From contig NZ_JAKRVX010000001.1 in assembly GCF_023638035.1 (NCBI RefSeq), forward strand, positions 62,001 through 126,000: a stretch of 64,000 nucleotides of DNA, given 5' to 3'. This DNA comes from Natronocalculus amylovorans (GTDB lineage Archaea > Halobacteriota > Halobacteria > Halobacteriales > Haloferacaceae). Numbering within the stretch: the first letter of the stretch is position 1; every line of letters starts with the position of its first letter. The notes under the pieces are model-generated. The model searched no databases. It saw only the letters and a program-made list of their open reading frames with translations, and was not told the origin of the DNA. Below, piece by piece: positions 43,335 to 51,550 of this stretch. Position numbers and translations under genes: made by a program.

Positions 43335-44564
43335 ATGAGTGTACATACAGGTGAGAAACCACTCCTTCGTGTTGAAGGGCTCAAGACACGGTTCTTTACA
43401 GAAGAAGGGCAAGTAAACGCAGTCGATGGCATTGATCTCTCGATCAATGACAGCGAAGTGTTTGGTATTGTTGGTGAATCCGGGTCCGGAAAAAGTGTGA
43501 CCGCACTCTCGGTATTGGGGCTAATTGAGTCCCCCGGTCGAATCACGGATGGACATGTCTGGTACCGCAGCCCAGAGCTTGTTGAATCCATTGGTGCAGA
43601 TGAACCATCGGCAGTTGATGGTGAGTATGTTGATCTACAAGCGCTCTCTCCTCGAGTCCGTCGCACACTGAGAGGGACACACTTCAGTATGATCTTCCAA
43701 GATCCAATGAGCAGTTTCAACCCAAGCCTCACCGTTGGAGAGCAGATTGCAGAGGCAGTTGAATCACAACAGCGCGCACGGGCAAACCCCCGATCGGTCG
43801 CTTCGCGCACCCAAGGATACGGACTGAGCTCATTCATTATGAGCACCGTAATGCCATCAAAGCGATACGTGAAAGAGGAGAGTCTGGATCGGGCGATCGA
43901 ACTGTTGGAGATGGTTGGCATACCTGATCCGGTGCTTCGAGCCGAAGAGTATCCACACGAGTTTTCAGGCGGGATGCTCCAGCGTGCAATGATCGCACAA
44001 GCGCTTGCAGGGGAACCAAATGTGCTTATTGCAGACGAGCCGACAACGGCACTTGATGTGACAATTCAAGCGCAAGTGTTGGATCTTCTGTTGGAGTTGC
44101 AAGAGGAAACGGGAATGACAATCCTCCTCATCACGCACAATCTTGGTGTTGTTGCGCGAATGTGTGACCGACTTGGGGTGATGTATGCTGGAGAAATTGT
44201 TGAACGTGGGACACTACATGACGTGTTCAATGACCCCGTTCATCCGTACACGCAAGGATTGCTTGGCAGTATCCCTGATTTAGACGGCACGCGAGATCGG
44301 TTACAGCCAATTGCGGGCAATGTGCCAAGCCTCTTGGATCATGAAATGCCAGACCGGTGTTTCTTCGCCGATCGATGCCCGAAAGCAATGCAAGAGTGTC
44401 TTGAGAAACCACCTGAGTTTGGAATTGCGGAGTCATCGTCACACGCAACAAAATGCTACTTAGCACGGACGAGCTACGACGAAACAGACGCGCTGACCGA
44501 GGATTATTTCAGTAGTGAAACTGCTGAGACACAACAGATTGAATCAGATGGAGGAACACAGTAA
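43335..44564 (+). CDS. Oligopeptide ABC transporter ATP-binding protein, DppD family
   Basis: A 409-residue ATPase. Walker A GESGSGKSV, a Q-loop, signature FSGGMLQRA, Walker B VLIADEPTTALD and H-loop ITHN are complete. Compared with the usual 330 residues it has an insert of about 40-50 residues between the Q-loop and the signature helix (around 145-195). The C-terminal oligopeptide-transport domain has the CFFADRCPKAMQEC cysteine segment, which in related proteins binds a 4Fe-4S cluster. ATG 43335 was taken because the frame extension overlaps DppC. Confidence 0.94.
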   Translation: MSVHTGEKPLLRVEGLKTRFFTEEGQVNAVDGIDLSINDSEVFGIVGESGSGKSVTALSVLGLIESPGRITDGHVWYRSPELVESIGADEPSAVDGEYVDLQALSPRVRRTLRGTHFSMIFQDPMSSFNPSLTVGEQIAEAVESQQRARANPRSVASRTQGYGLSSFIMSTVMPSKRYVKEESLDRAIELLEMVGIPDPVLRAEEYPHEFSGGMLQRAMIAQALAGEPNVLIADEPTTALDVTIQAQVLDLLLELQEETGMTILLITHNLGVVARMCDRLGVMYAGEIVERGTLHDVFNDPVHPYTQGLLGSIPDLDGTRDRLQPIAGNVPSLLDHEMPDRCFFADRCPKAMQECLEKPPEFGIAESSSHATKCYLARTSYDETDALTEDYFSSETAETQQIESDGGTQ

Positions 44565-45877
44565 TGGCGAGCGCTGATGAGCCGCTCGTTCGAGTGGACG
44601 GGCTACAAAAATACTTCTATGAGAATGACGGGCTCCTTGATCGCTTGCTTGGGCAAGAGCCAACGGCAGTCAAAGCAGTTGATGGAATAAGCTTTGATAT
44701 TAAACGAGGCGAGACCCTTGGCCTCGTTGGTGAATCCGGGTGTGGGAAGTCCACCACTGGAGAAACGATGGTACGGCTCCAAGAACCGACAAACGGTATT
44801 GTTGAGTTCGAAGGGAAGAATATCTACGATCTTGATGGCGAGGGGCTTCAGCAGTTCCGAAGAGAGTGTCAAGTGGTCTTCCAAGACCCATTCTCAAGTC
44901 TCGATCCTCGGCTGACGATCGGCCAAAGCATCATGCAGCCGATGAATGTCCACAATATTGGGACAAAAAAAGAGCGACTGGAGCGAACAAAAGAGCTATT
45001 GGAGTATGTTGGGCTGTCTGCGGGGCAGGTCGATCGCTACCCACATGAGTTTTCAGGTGGTCAGCGCCAGCGAATCGGGATTGCAAGAGCGCTTGCCTTA
45101 GAGCCCGATTTCATTATGCTTGATGAGCCAACAAGTGCGCTGGATGTCTCTGTGCAGGCACAGGTGCTGAATCTGCTTGAAGACCTCCAAGACGAGTTTG
45201 ATCTCACGTATCTACTTATTAGCCACGACCTCTCTGTAATCAAACACGTTTGCGATCGTGTTGCAGTGATGTATCTTGGTGAGATCGTCGAAATCGGCCC
45301 AGTTGATGAGATCTTCAAGGACCCACAGCATCCATACACTCGTGCACTGCTTGAAAGTGTCCCACGTGCGTCAACAGAGGAACAGGGCCGTGATCGAGAC
45401 GTTATTACCGGAGATGTCCCATCCCCGCGAAACCCACCATCTGGGTGTTCATTCCGAACTCGCTGTCCGTCGATTATTCAGCCACCGGGATTACAGATGG
45501 AGCAGGACGCATATAGGGAGGTTACGGAGTACCGAACCCGGCTTGAAACAGGGCGAATAAGCATCAAGAGCCGTTGGGACCTTGTTGGCGATCCAGACAA
45601 AGAGGATACAGGAGCATTCATTGAATCACTGCGTGATGAACTGTTCACTCATACCTTCGCTGGGGAGAATGAGGAGATCATCGAAGAATCGCTTCGCTGT
45701 CTCGCTGAAGACGATACAGAGACTGCAACCGCACTTCTTACCGATCGATTCGCGTCGATCTGCGAGCAGGTGAATCCAGTGCTACAGGATACAGCACACC
45801 CATCTGCGTGTCACCTTGTTGAACAACCTGCTCACATCACCGATCAAGTACGGGAGTGGGAAGCGACCCGAGAGTAG
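44564..45877 (+). CDS. Oligopeptide ABC transporter ATP-binding protein, DppF family
   Basis: A 437-residue second ATPase. It starts within the stop of DppD (TAATG). Walker A GESGCGKST, signature FSGGQRQRIGIA, Walker B FIMLDEPTSALD and H-loop ISHD are intact. The C-terminal domain has CSFRTRCPSIIQP. After it comes an unusual extra tail of about 90 residues, acidic and probably helical (around residues 350-437), without known motif. Last gene of the operon. Confidence 0.93.
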   Translation: MASADEPLVRVDGLQKYFYENDGLLDRLLGQEPTAVKAVDGISFDIKRGETLGLVGESGCGKSTTGETMVRLQEPTNGIVEFEGKNIYDLDGEGLQQFRRECQVVFQDPFSSLDPRLTIGQSIMQPMNVHNIGTKKERLERTKELLEYVGLSAGQVDRYPHEFSGGQRQRIGIARALALEPDFIMLDEPTSALDVSVQAQVLNLLEDLQDEFDLTYLLISHDLSVIKHVCDRVAVMYLGEIVEIGPVDEIFKDPQHPYTRALLESVPRASTEEQGRDRDVITGDVPSPRNPPSGCSFRTRCPSIIQPPGLQMEQDAYREVTEYRTRLETGRISIKSRWDLVGDPDKEDTGAFIESLRDELFTHTFAGENEEIIEESLRCLAEDDTETATALLTDRFASICEQVNPVLQDTAHPSACHLVEQPAHITDQVREWEATRE

Positions 45878-45937
45878 GTGACACTGGATCAGATTACACC
45901 TCACAGCTAAGAGGATAGACGGATAGTTCAAATCGCG

Positions 45938-46222
45938 ATGAGTGATACCGATCCACTTGCGACAATCGATCTAACCCGCCCCGGCCGGGTTCGAATAGGG
46001 GCCACACGAGGCGAATTTAATACTGAAATTGGACGTCCACGAGAGTATCCTGACAGCGTCGATCTAAGCGTGCAAACAGGAACCGATTCGCAGATTCTAT
46101 TGACTATCGATGCAACAGCGGGCGATCATGCAACCGGCCACGCCGATATTGAACTCACGGAATCAGATGCAGAGGCGCTTATCAATGCGATTTCGATGGC
46201 ACTGGATACACTTGAAAAGTAA
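45938..46222 (+). CDS. Uncharacterised haloarchaeal protein
   Basis: A 94-residue acidic soluble protein, likely beta-rich in the first two thirds (GRVRIGATRGEFNTEIGRPR, SVDLSVQTG) with a C-terminal amphipathic helix (SDAEALINAISMALDTLEK). No signal peptide or membrane helix. It follows the ABC operon by 60 bases on the same strand. I know no characterised relative. Confidence 0.65.
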   Translation: MSDTDPLATIDLTRPGRVRIGATRGEFNTEIGRPREYPDSVDLSVQTGTDSQILLTIDATAGDHATGHADIELTESDAEALINAISMALDTLEK

Positions 46223-46224
46223 TG

Positions 46225-46311
46225 CTACTTTTTGAACAGCCGTTTAGCGATCCGTGTGAGTAGTTTCCATGTCAGTGCTTGCGCTGCCCGGCGGAGAAGC
46301 CAACCAAACAT
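46225..46311 (-). CDS. Putative 28-residue basic amphipathic microprotein
   Basis: ATG to TAG encodes MFGWLLRRAAQALTWKLL and ten more residues (TRIAKRLFKK). Seven arginines and lysines and many hydrophobic residues give an amphipathic basic helix, very unlike the acidic haloarchaeal norm. It lies in an otherwise empty stretch between two genes, convergent with 45938-46222. Could be a membrane-associated microprotein or chance. Confidence 0.35.
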   Translation of the reverse strand: MFGWLLRRAAQALTWKLLTRIAKRLFKK

Positions 46312-46367
46312 ACCAGATACTCATATGGGTAATATCCTAAATCTATCGGCCAAAAAATAGGACGTAC

Positions 46368-47096
46368 CTAGTCTACGGTGTCAATACTGAGTTCCCACTC
46401 ACCACCGCTTTCGACCAATATGTACCCGACACCACCGATATCCGCAGTGAGCGTTTCATCCTCAATATCATCCTCGATTTCAAATACGCGCGCACTAAGC
46501 TCACCCTCACGATTGAACAGATCAACAGTGTGGCCGGCACCACCGGTTGCAGTGAATGTGAAGGTAATGTCGGAATCATCAGAGAATTCGACCGGGCCAA
46601 CAACATCTACAAGAATACTCTCAACAGTGACTGGCAACGACTCACCGGTGTTGTACACTGGGAGTTCTGTAACCGAAACCTCCCAGTCACCGTCAGCGTC
46701 AACAGACAGACCAAGCGTTTGTTCATCAAATGAGTGGATTGTCCGGCCCTCAAACGGACCGACTGCACTGTAGCCAAGCGAAATACGGTCTTGATTCTCG
46801 TCGACAAACCAAACCGAAAACGCGTCATCCCCATCGTGATCATATTCGACAATTGTTGGCCCGGTAGTGTTGTGAGAGAACGTATCTGTGTACGCTGGTT
46901 CTCCGTCGCTGTCGTCACCACCAGCCGTTCCGGTGCCCGAAAACGTGTGTGTGACGGCGTCGCCACCGTCGCTTTCGTATGAGTTACTTGAGTCCGCGTA
47001 TGGCGTTCGTTCACCGTTTCCATCACCATCGCCCGTACAGCCCGCAACCGCTGTGAGTGCCCCACCCGAGAGGAGAAGATATGAGCGCCTATTCAT
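46368..47096 (-). CDS. Tat-exported lipoprotein of unknown function
   Basis: A 242-residue protein with MNRRSYLLLSGGALTAVAGC, a twin-arginine signal plus lipobox. An Asp/Gly-rich linker follows, then two beta-rich repeats of about 85 residues, each with a 'GxGGAGHTVDLFNREGE'-like pattern typical of extracellular beta-sandwich (PKD/C2-like) domains. Start at 47096 chosen; five more residues upstream are possible. Faces outside the cell. No enzymatic motif seen. Confidence 0.75.
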   Translation of the reverse strand: MNRRSYLLLSGGALTAVAGCTGDGDGNGERTPYADSSNSYESDGGDAVTHTFSGTGTAGGDDSDGEPAYTDTFSHNTTGPTIVEYDHDGDDAFSVWFVDENQDRISLGYSAVGPFEGRTIHSFDEQTLGLSVDADGDWEVSVTELPVYNTGESLPVTVESILVDVVGPVEFSDDSDITFTFTATGGAGHTVDLFNREGELSARVFEIEDDIEDETLTADIGGVGYILVESGGEWELSIDTVD

Positions 47097-47164
47097 ACCA
47101 ATGATGTACACGCAAAAAAGGTAAATCTGCCGTCGTTTGATAAATCAGTTCACTGTAATGACAA

Positions 47165-48235
47165 CTATAGGTTATCTGCGAGTCTTTCTGCGATTCGGTG
47201 GGCACCCTCTGCTGCTGCAAGGTCAGGGCGCTCTGCGGAGACAACCGAAATATCGCGTGAAAGCTCTTCTGAGAGACGTTCTTCGAACACATCTGTAATG
47301 CCTGGGATACATGCCATTCCACCAGTGAGCGCGATCGGTTTTCCGAGCGCAAGCTGATATGGCTTCATGTGTGTGTTTGCAAGCTCTGAGAGGAAGTTAT
47401 TTGCAATCTCATCAACAGCCTCATCCACATACTCATCGACAGGGTCCATGAGTCCACGGTTGACAGTAAACTCATGTGAGCCACCGCCCGGCTGCTGGAT
47501 AATGTCGGTAAATGGTTCGAAATCAACGAAGGAGGCGTGTTCTTCTTTGTACTCTCGTGCGGTTGTACGGTCGATGTTGACTCGCCCCTGTGTCTCCTCT
47601 TCGACAGCATTTGCAATGCGTCGATCGACCTCGGTACCAGTTACCGCACCGGTTGAGAACGGCGCAAGCTGCTCACCGTGGCGGTATGCACATGCTTCGA
47701 GATTTGTTGATCCCATATTGATCGATACGAAGACCTCATCAATTGCTTCAAGCTCATCGCCCATTGCTGGAATCGACCCACAGAGGGACTCCGGGAAGCT
47801 TCTGATCGTTGCTTCACCAATTGGACTCCCTTCAATTACGTCGCTGAGGTTTTTCAATCCAGCTTCGTTGTCGATCGTTGGTATTGCATACACGACCACA
47901 CTATCTTCCGGAATATTTTGAGCGGTGATCAGTTCATTGAAGAACTTTTTTGCAAGCTCTGCGCGGGCATCGTCCTCTGGAAGTCCCGATCGGAGCATAA
48001 ATTCGACACTATCGGGATATTCTTGTGCAGCTTGCTCGCCGTACAGTACCCGCTCACTGCCGGTAATTGGATCTTCATACGTTGCGAGACACGTTAGTGT
48101 TCGTATTGTTTCGATCTCGCCGTTTCGCTCGATCTGGATAACTGTTCGAGTACTTCCAAGCTTCACACCGACTGGTGTTGGATCGTCACTACTGGTTGAG
48201 CTCCCGTCGAATGCATCGGATTCTGTTTCTGTCAT
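47165..48235 (-). CDS. Actin/MreB-like filament ATPase, probable salactin family
   Basis: A 356-residue protein of the actin-Hsp70-ParM fold. The first phosphate loop reads VGVKLGSTRTVI, with Lys where most actins have Asp. The second is VSINMGSTNLEACAY, and the adenosine motif is IALTGGMACIPGITDVFEERL. The N-terminal 20 residues are a Ser/Asp-rich disordered tag. Haloarchaea have an actin homologue, salactin, forming dynamically unstable filaments from the poles; this gene fits that group better than MreB or crenactin by its motifs, an assignment from memory. Preceded by an ArlD/E-like gene 31 bases upstream, probably the same operon. Confidence 0.78.
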   Translation of the reverse strand: MTETESDAFDGSSTSSDDPTPVGVKLGSTRTVIQIERNGEIETIRTLTCLATYEDPITGSERVLYGEQAAQEYPDSVEFMLRSGLPEDDARAELAKKFFNELITAQNIPEDSVVVYAIPTIDNEAGLKNLSDVIEGSPIGEATIRSFPESLCGSIPAMGDELEAIDEVFVSINMGSTNLEACAYRHGEQLAPFSTGAVTGTEVDRRIANAVEEETQGRVNIDRTTAREYKEEHASFVDFEPFTDIIQQPGGGSHEFTVNRGLMDPVDEYVDEAVDEIANNFLSELANTHMKPYQLALGKPIALTGGMACIPGITDVFEERLSEELSRDISVVSAERPDLAAAEGAHRIAERLADNL

Positions 48236-48266
48236 AAGTATTCGTTGTTAGATTGTAGTATACGGC

Positions 48267-48728
48267 TCACGAAAGCGATGCCAACGTAGCAATATACAGG
48301 AGACTAAGACGGTGGTCGCCAATTTCAAACGATCGGGCGTGGACCGGCTCTGGTAATGAACCAACCTCGCCCGAGATTGTATGTTGAATTGCTGGTGTGA
48401 TCCACCCGAGTTGCTTGTAATATCGAAGTGCAGTACGCGCTTCAGCGTGCCCTCCGACGAGTGTGAGAAATTCGACCCAATCATAAAGAAGCCGACGTCC
48501 AAGGTCAGTGTCGGGTATCGTCCGGAGGTATGGTCGTTCCAGACCGTCTGCAGCCTTCTTTGTACGGAGGGCCAGCAGCTCTTTGAACTGCTGTGCCCGG
48601 ACAGATTCCTCTGCAGTAAGGCTCTTTTTTACCGTTGCTGTCGAGCGAACCTCTGGCTCTGCGATTCCTGCCAGCGATCGCAGTTCAGTTGGATCATACT
48701 CTCGTGGGTTTACTCCCATACTACTCAT
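48267..48728 (-). CDS. ArlD/ArlE (FlaD/FlaE) domain protein
   Basis: A 153-residue protein. The C-terminal 90 residues match the conserved domain of archaellum accessory proteins D/E: ERPYLRTIPDT, a W-x2-FL core helix, ALRYYKQLGWI and the ending HRLSLLYIATL. The N-terminal 60 residues are helical and charged. ATGs at 48728 and 48719 are both usable; I took the first. There is no archaellum operon around it, so it is a stand-alone paralog. Transcribed with the actin-like gene 31 bases downstream and after alaX. Confidence 0.72.
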   Translation of the reverse strand: MSSMGVNPREYDPTELRSLAGIAEPEVRSTATVKKSLTAEESVRAQQFKELLALRTKKAADGLERPYLRTIPDTDLGRRLLYDWVEFLTLVGGHAEARTALRYYKQLGWITPAIQHTISGEVGSLPEPVHARSFEIGDHRLSLLYIATLASLS

Positions 48729-48832
48729 CACACCATGTCTCACAGTTGCTGGACCGCTTTCGTCCCGCTACCGTGATATAACTCATGCACAGACTATCAG
48801 TATTGTGGTGATTTCCATCCGCTACAAACAAT

Positions 48833-49567
48833 CTACGGTGACAGTTCGAAATGAATCCGCTCATGTTCACTGCCCTGTGTTTGTCGCTTTGTTACGGTAA
48901 TAGTCCCAATCTCTGCTGTATTTTCGACATGTGTGCCAGCGCATGCAGTCCGATCGAACGGTATCTCGGACTTGGAGCCCCCTGAAATCTCGACAATTCG
49001 AAGTTCGGTGATAGACGCCGGGAGAAGATTAATTCGGGTTCGGTCTGGATCCAACGCTTGTTCTGCAGCCTCTCGATCCATTTCATACCAGGTCACGTCA
49101 CGTTCGTCCACAACAAGCGCGTTTAATCCAGCCTCAATATCCGCAAGATCCGTCTCAGTGAATCGGTCGTGCGCACAATCCAGATGTGCATGGTCATCAT
49201 AGAGTTGATTGCCTGTTGTTTCTGCGTCATATGTCTCTAACAAATAGGCAGAGAGGAGATGCTGGGCAGTGTGATAGCGCATGTGCGCAAAACGGCGGTC
49301 CCAATTGAGCTCACCTGAAACGTTCGTTCCAGGTTCGGGGAGCGGGTCAGGGCCTGCTAACGTATGATATATCTCATCGTTCTTTTCCACTGCAGTCACG
49401 TCCCATGTAGCTTCGGCACTTGTTATGACACCAGTATCGTGTGGTTGTCCCCCACCGGTTGGGTAGAACTGCGTTCGATCGAGGACCACACGATCGTCGA
49501 GCGTTCGCTCAACGGTTCCGGTAAATGTTCCAACAGAGCTGTCAATAAAATAGAGCGGTTCAGTCAT
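48833..49567 (-). CDS. alaX: Alanyl-tRNA editing protein AlaX
   Basis: A 244-residue trans-editing hydrolase that removes Ser or Gly wrongly attached to tRNA-Ala. Zinc-binding HTAQH near residue 100 and CAGTH near 205 are both present, as in the AlaRS editing domain. The N-terminal FYPTGGGQPHDTG marks the medium form (AlaX-M). ATG at 49567 (MTEPLYF) preferred. Divergent from the HD-domain gene at 49725. Confidence 0.93.
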   Translation of the reverse strand: MTEPLYFIDSSVGTFTGTVERTLDDRVVLDRTQFYPTGGGQPHDTGVITSAEATWDVTAVEKNDEIYHTLAGPDPLPEPGTNVSGELNWDRRFAHMRYHTAQHLLSAYLLETYDAETTGNQLYDDHAHLDCAHDRFTETDLADIEAGLNALVVDERDVTWYEMDREAAEQALDPDRTRINLLPASITELRIVEISGGSKSEIPFDRTACAGTHVENTAEIGTITVTKRQTQGSEHERIHFELSP

Positions 49568-49712
49568 GGATATCATGTGTTTAGTAACGCAGGATGGTCT
49601 CTCTTGTGGTTATATCTGTGAACGGCTGATCACCGATTGTTTGGGGTGTCGTAACGCATAAGGCATGAAGAACCGTTAATTCATGTAATGAGATACATAA
49701 AAAGCCCCACTG

Positions 49713-49719
49713 GGAGGTG
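49713..49719 (+). promoter_or_regulatory. Shine-Dalgarno that fixes a GTG start
   Basis: GGAGGTG precedes the GTG at 49725 by 5 bases. The nearby ATG at 49721 is out of frame and hits a stop after four codons, so the GTG is the best start for the HD-domain protein. Confidence 0.5.
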
Positions 49720-49724
49720 CATGC

Positions 49725-50414
49725 GTGGGCGTTGAAATAAAAGAATCCGCCATCAGTGATGAAGAGTTTGCTGACATGGAGCAGTTTGTTTACGATTATC
49801 TCTCCGCAAGCGTGGAGAATGAAGATGGTGGCGGACGAATGCGGTGGTACCCGTGGCATAGTGCGGAGTACAGATTTAATCACATTAAAAACGTGACTGC
49901 ACTTGCTACAAAAATCGCTGAAAGAGAAGGAGCAGATGCTGACGTGGTTCGTGCAGCGGCAATCTTTCACGACATTTCAAAACTCGAAGCAGATCAGGAA
50001 GCGCATGCTGACGAAGGCGCACGAGTCGCACGAGAGTACCTCAAGACACATGCCAACGTCCCACAGTCATTTATTGAACAGGTTTGTCAATCGATTATCG
50101 ATCACTCTTATCAAGGCCCGCTTGATGATGTGTCATTGGAAAGCCAGTGTCTAATTGAAGCGGACGTACTGGACAAAATCGGTGCAAACGGAACTGCACT
50201 CATGTTACTGCGAATGGGATATGAAGCCCGGACACACATGGATGCCGCGGCAATGGTCGATCGCGTTCTTGAACGCGGACAAGATCACGCCGATCGCGTT
50301 GAATCCGACACTGCAGAGAGCATCGCGTTTCAACGTCTCAAACGAGTCAAATGGTTCCGCGAGTGGCTTGAAGAGGAAGTTGTTGGGATGGATGTCGATC
50401 GGATCGTTGACTAA
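49725..50414 (+). CDS. HD-domain metal-dependent phosphohydrolase
   Basis: A 229-residue HD-superfamily protein starting at GTG 49725 with a good Shine-Dalgarno. The metal motif is seen in order: YRFNHIKNV (first His), FHDISKLE (HD), a conserved histidine in DHSYQGP and the last Asp in EADVLDKIG. It resembles the small uncharacterised HDIG phosphohydrolases of the YedJ type that cleave nucleotides or phosphoesters. The N-terminal 40 residues form a separate helix. The C-terminal 50 residues are helical. Confidence 0.85.
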   Translation: MGVEIKESAISDEEFADMEQFVYDYLSASVENEDGGGRMRWYPWHSAEYRFNHIKNVTALATKIAEREGADADVVRAAAIFHDISKLEADQEAHADEGARVAREYLKTHANVPQSFIEQVCQSIIDHSYQGPLDDVSLESQCLIEADVLDKIGANGTALMLLRMGYEARTHMDAAAMVDRVLERGQDHADRVESDTAESIAFQRLKRVKWFREWLEEEVVGMDVDRIVD

Positions 50415-50442
50415 TCAGTGACTTGCAGAGCGCTCCCGAATT

Positions 50443-51435
50443 TTATAGTGTATCAAGGATTGCAAGCACACGCTCTTCAGCCTCGCGACCAGGATCATAC
50501 TCGCTTCCGTTTCGATCGCTCTCTCTGTGCTCAGCTACCGTATCAGCCATTGCTTCCGAGAGCGATGTTGACTCCCAGCCAAGAGCAGCGAGTTTACTTG
50601 TTGAGAGGATATGTGGGTACTCCCGATACAGAATGAAATCTGTTGGTGCAAGTCCACCCGCTGCAAGCTCTCGCTCACCCGCGGCAACGACTTCGATCTC
50701 GGTTTTAAGTGCATCTGCGATGAGGTCGACCATCTCTTCGATCGTCACCAGCTCTTGATCGCCAACGTTGTAGGCCTCTCCTGGCTCACCCTCTTCTGCA
50801 ACGATTCGAAGAGCGCTTGCAACGTCGCCTGCATAGCCGCGATGCCAGATGTTCTGCCCGTCACCGGGGACGATGATCCGATCGTAGTTCGCAACCCGAT
50901 CGATCCAGTAATCTAACCGCTCAGTGTAGTCGTATGGGCCGTAGACGATGCATGGTCGAACAGCCATTGCATTCACACCGCTTTTTGCTGCCTCGAAGAT
51001 GATCCGGTCGCCCTCGGCTTTTCGGTTTCCATAGGTCTCCCCTGAGTCATCAATTGCTTGCTCATCCGAACATGGACGTAGTGGGGTCCGGTTCTCTCGT
51101 TTCGGGATGATTTCTGCACCGTATGCCGCACCGGAGGAGATGTACACGTACCCATCAACCGCATCAAACACGTCTACTGCAGCCGCAACATCTTCTGGCT
51201 GGTAGGCAACACAGTCAATGACAACGTCGGGGGTGACTGATTCTGCTGCAGACGCAAGCGCCGATCGGTCCGTGCGGTCACCTGCGATATGTGTCACCCG
51301 ATCGTCGTCCGCAAATGGATTGTCGTGGTTTCCACGATTGAAAATAGTCACGTCATACTCGTGGTCGAGCAGATCAGAAACAGTGTGGCGGCCGATAAAT
51401 CGAGTCCCACCGATAACGAGTGCGGTCTTTCCCAT
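50443..51435 (-). CDS. NAD-dependent epimerase/dehydratase family protein
   Basis: A 330-residue extended SDR. The Rossmann GGTRFIGRH sits at the N-terminus, with an SSGAAYG segment and the catalytic Tyr-Lys in ETYGNRKAEGDR (YxxxK). The ATG at 51435 (MGKTALVIGG) is the family start; the extension to 51519 is not. It resembles the CSP41-like/uncharacterised sugar-nucleotide epimerases. Substrate not evident. Divergent from the M48 peptidase gene. Confidence 0.88.
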   Translation of the reverse strand: MGKTALVIGGTRFIGRHTVSDLLDHEYDVTIFNRGNHDNPFADDDRVTHIAGDRTDRSALASAAESVTPDVVIDCVAYQPEDVAAAVDVFDAVDGYVYISSGAAYGAEIIPKRENRTPLRPCSDEQAIDDSGETYGNRKAEGDRIIFEAAKSGVNAMAVRPCIVYGPYDYTERLDYWIDRVANYDRIIVPGDGQNIWHRGYAGDVASALRIVAEEGEPGEAYNVGDQELVTIEEMVDLIADALKTEIEVVAAGERELAAGGLAPTDFILYREYPHILSTSKLAALGWESTSLSEAMADTVAEHRESDRNGSEYDPGREAEERVLAILDTL

Positions 51436-51550
51436 GTGCGTATGATGTAGAGCACAGTCAAAAACGTGCAAGAACCGGACGACGCTTCCGGAAGCCAACA
51501 GACGAACGTCAACCGACACTTTCCTTGCCGTCGATACCCTACAGAGCGGT

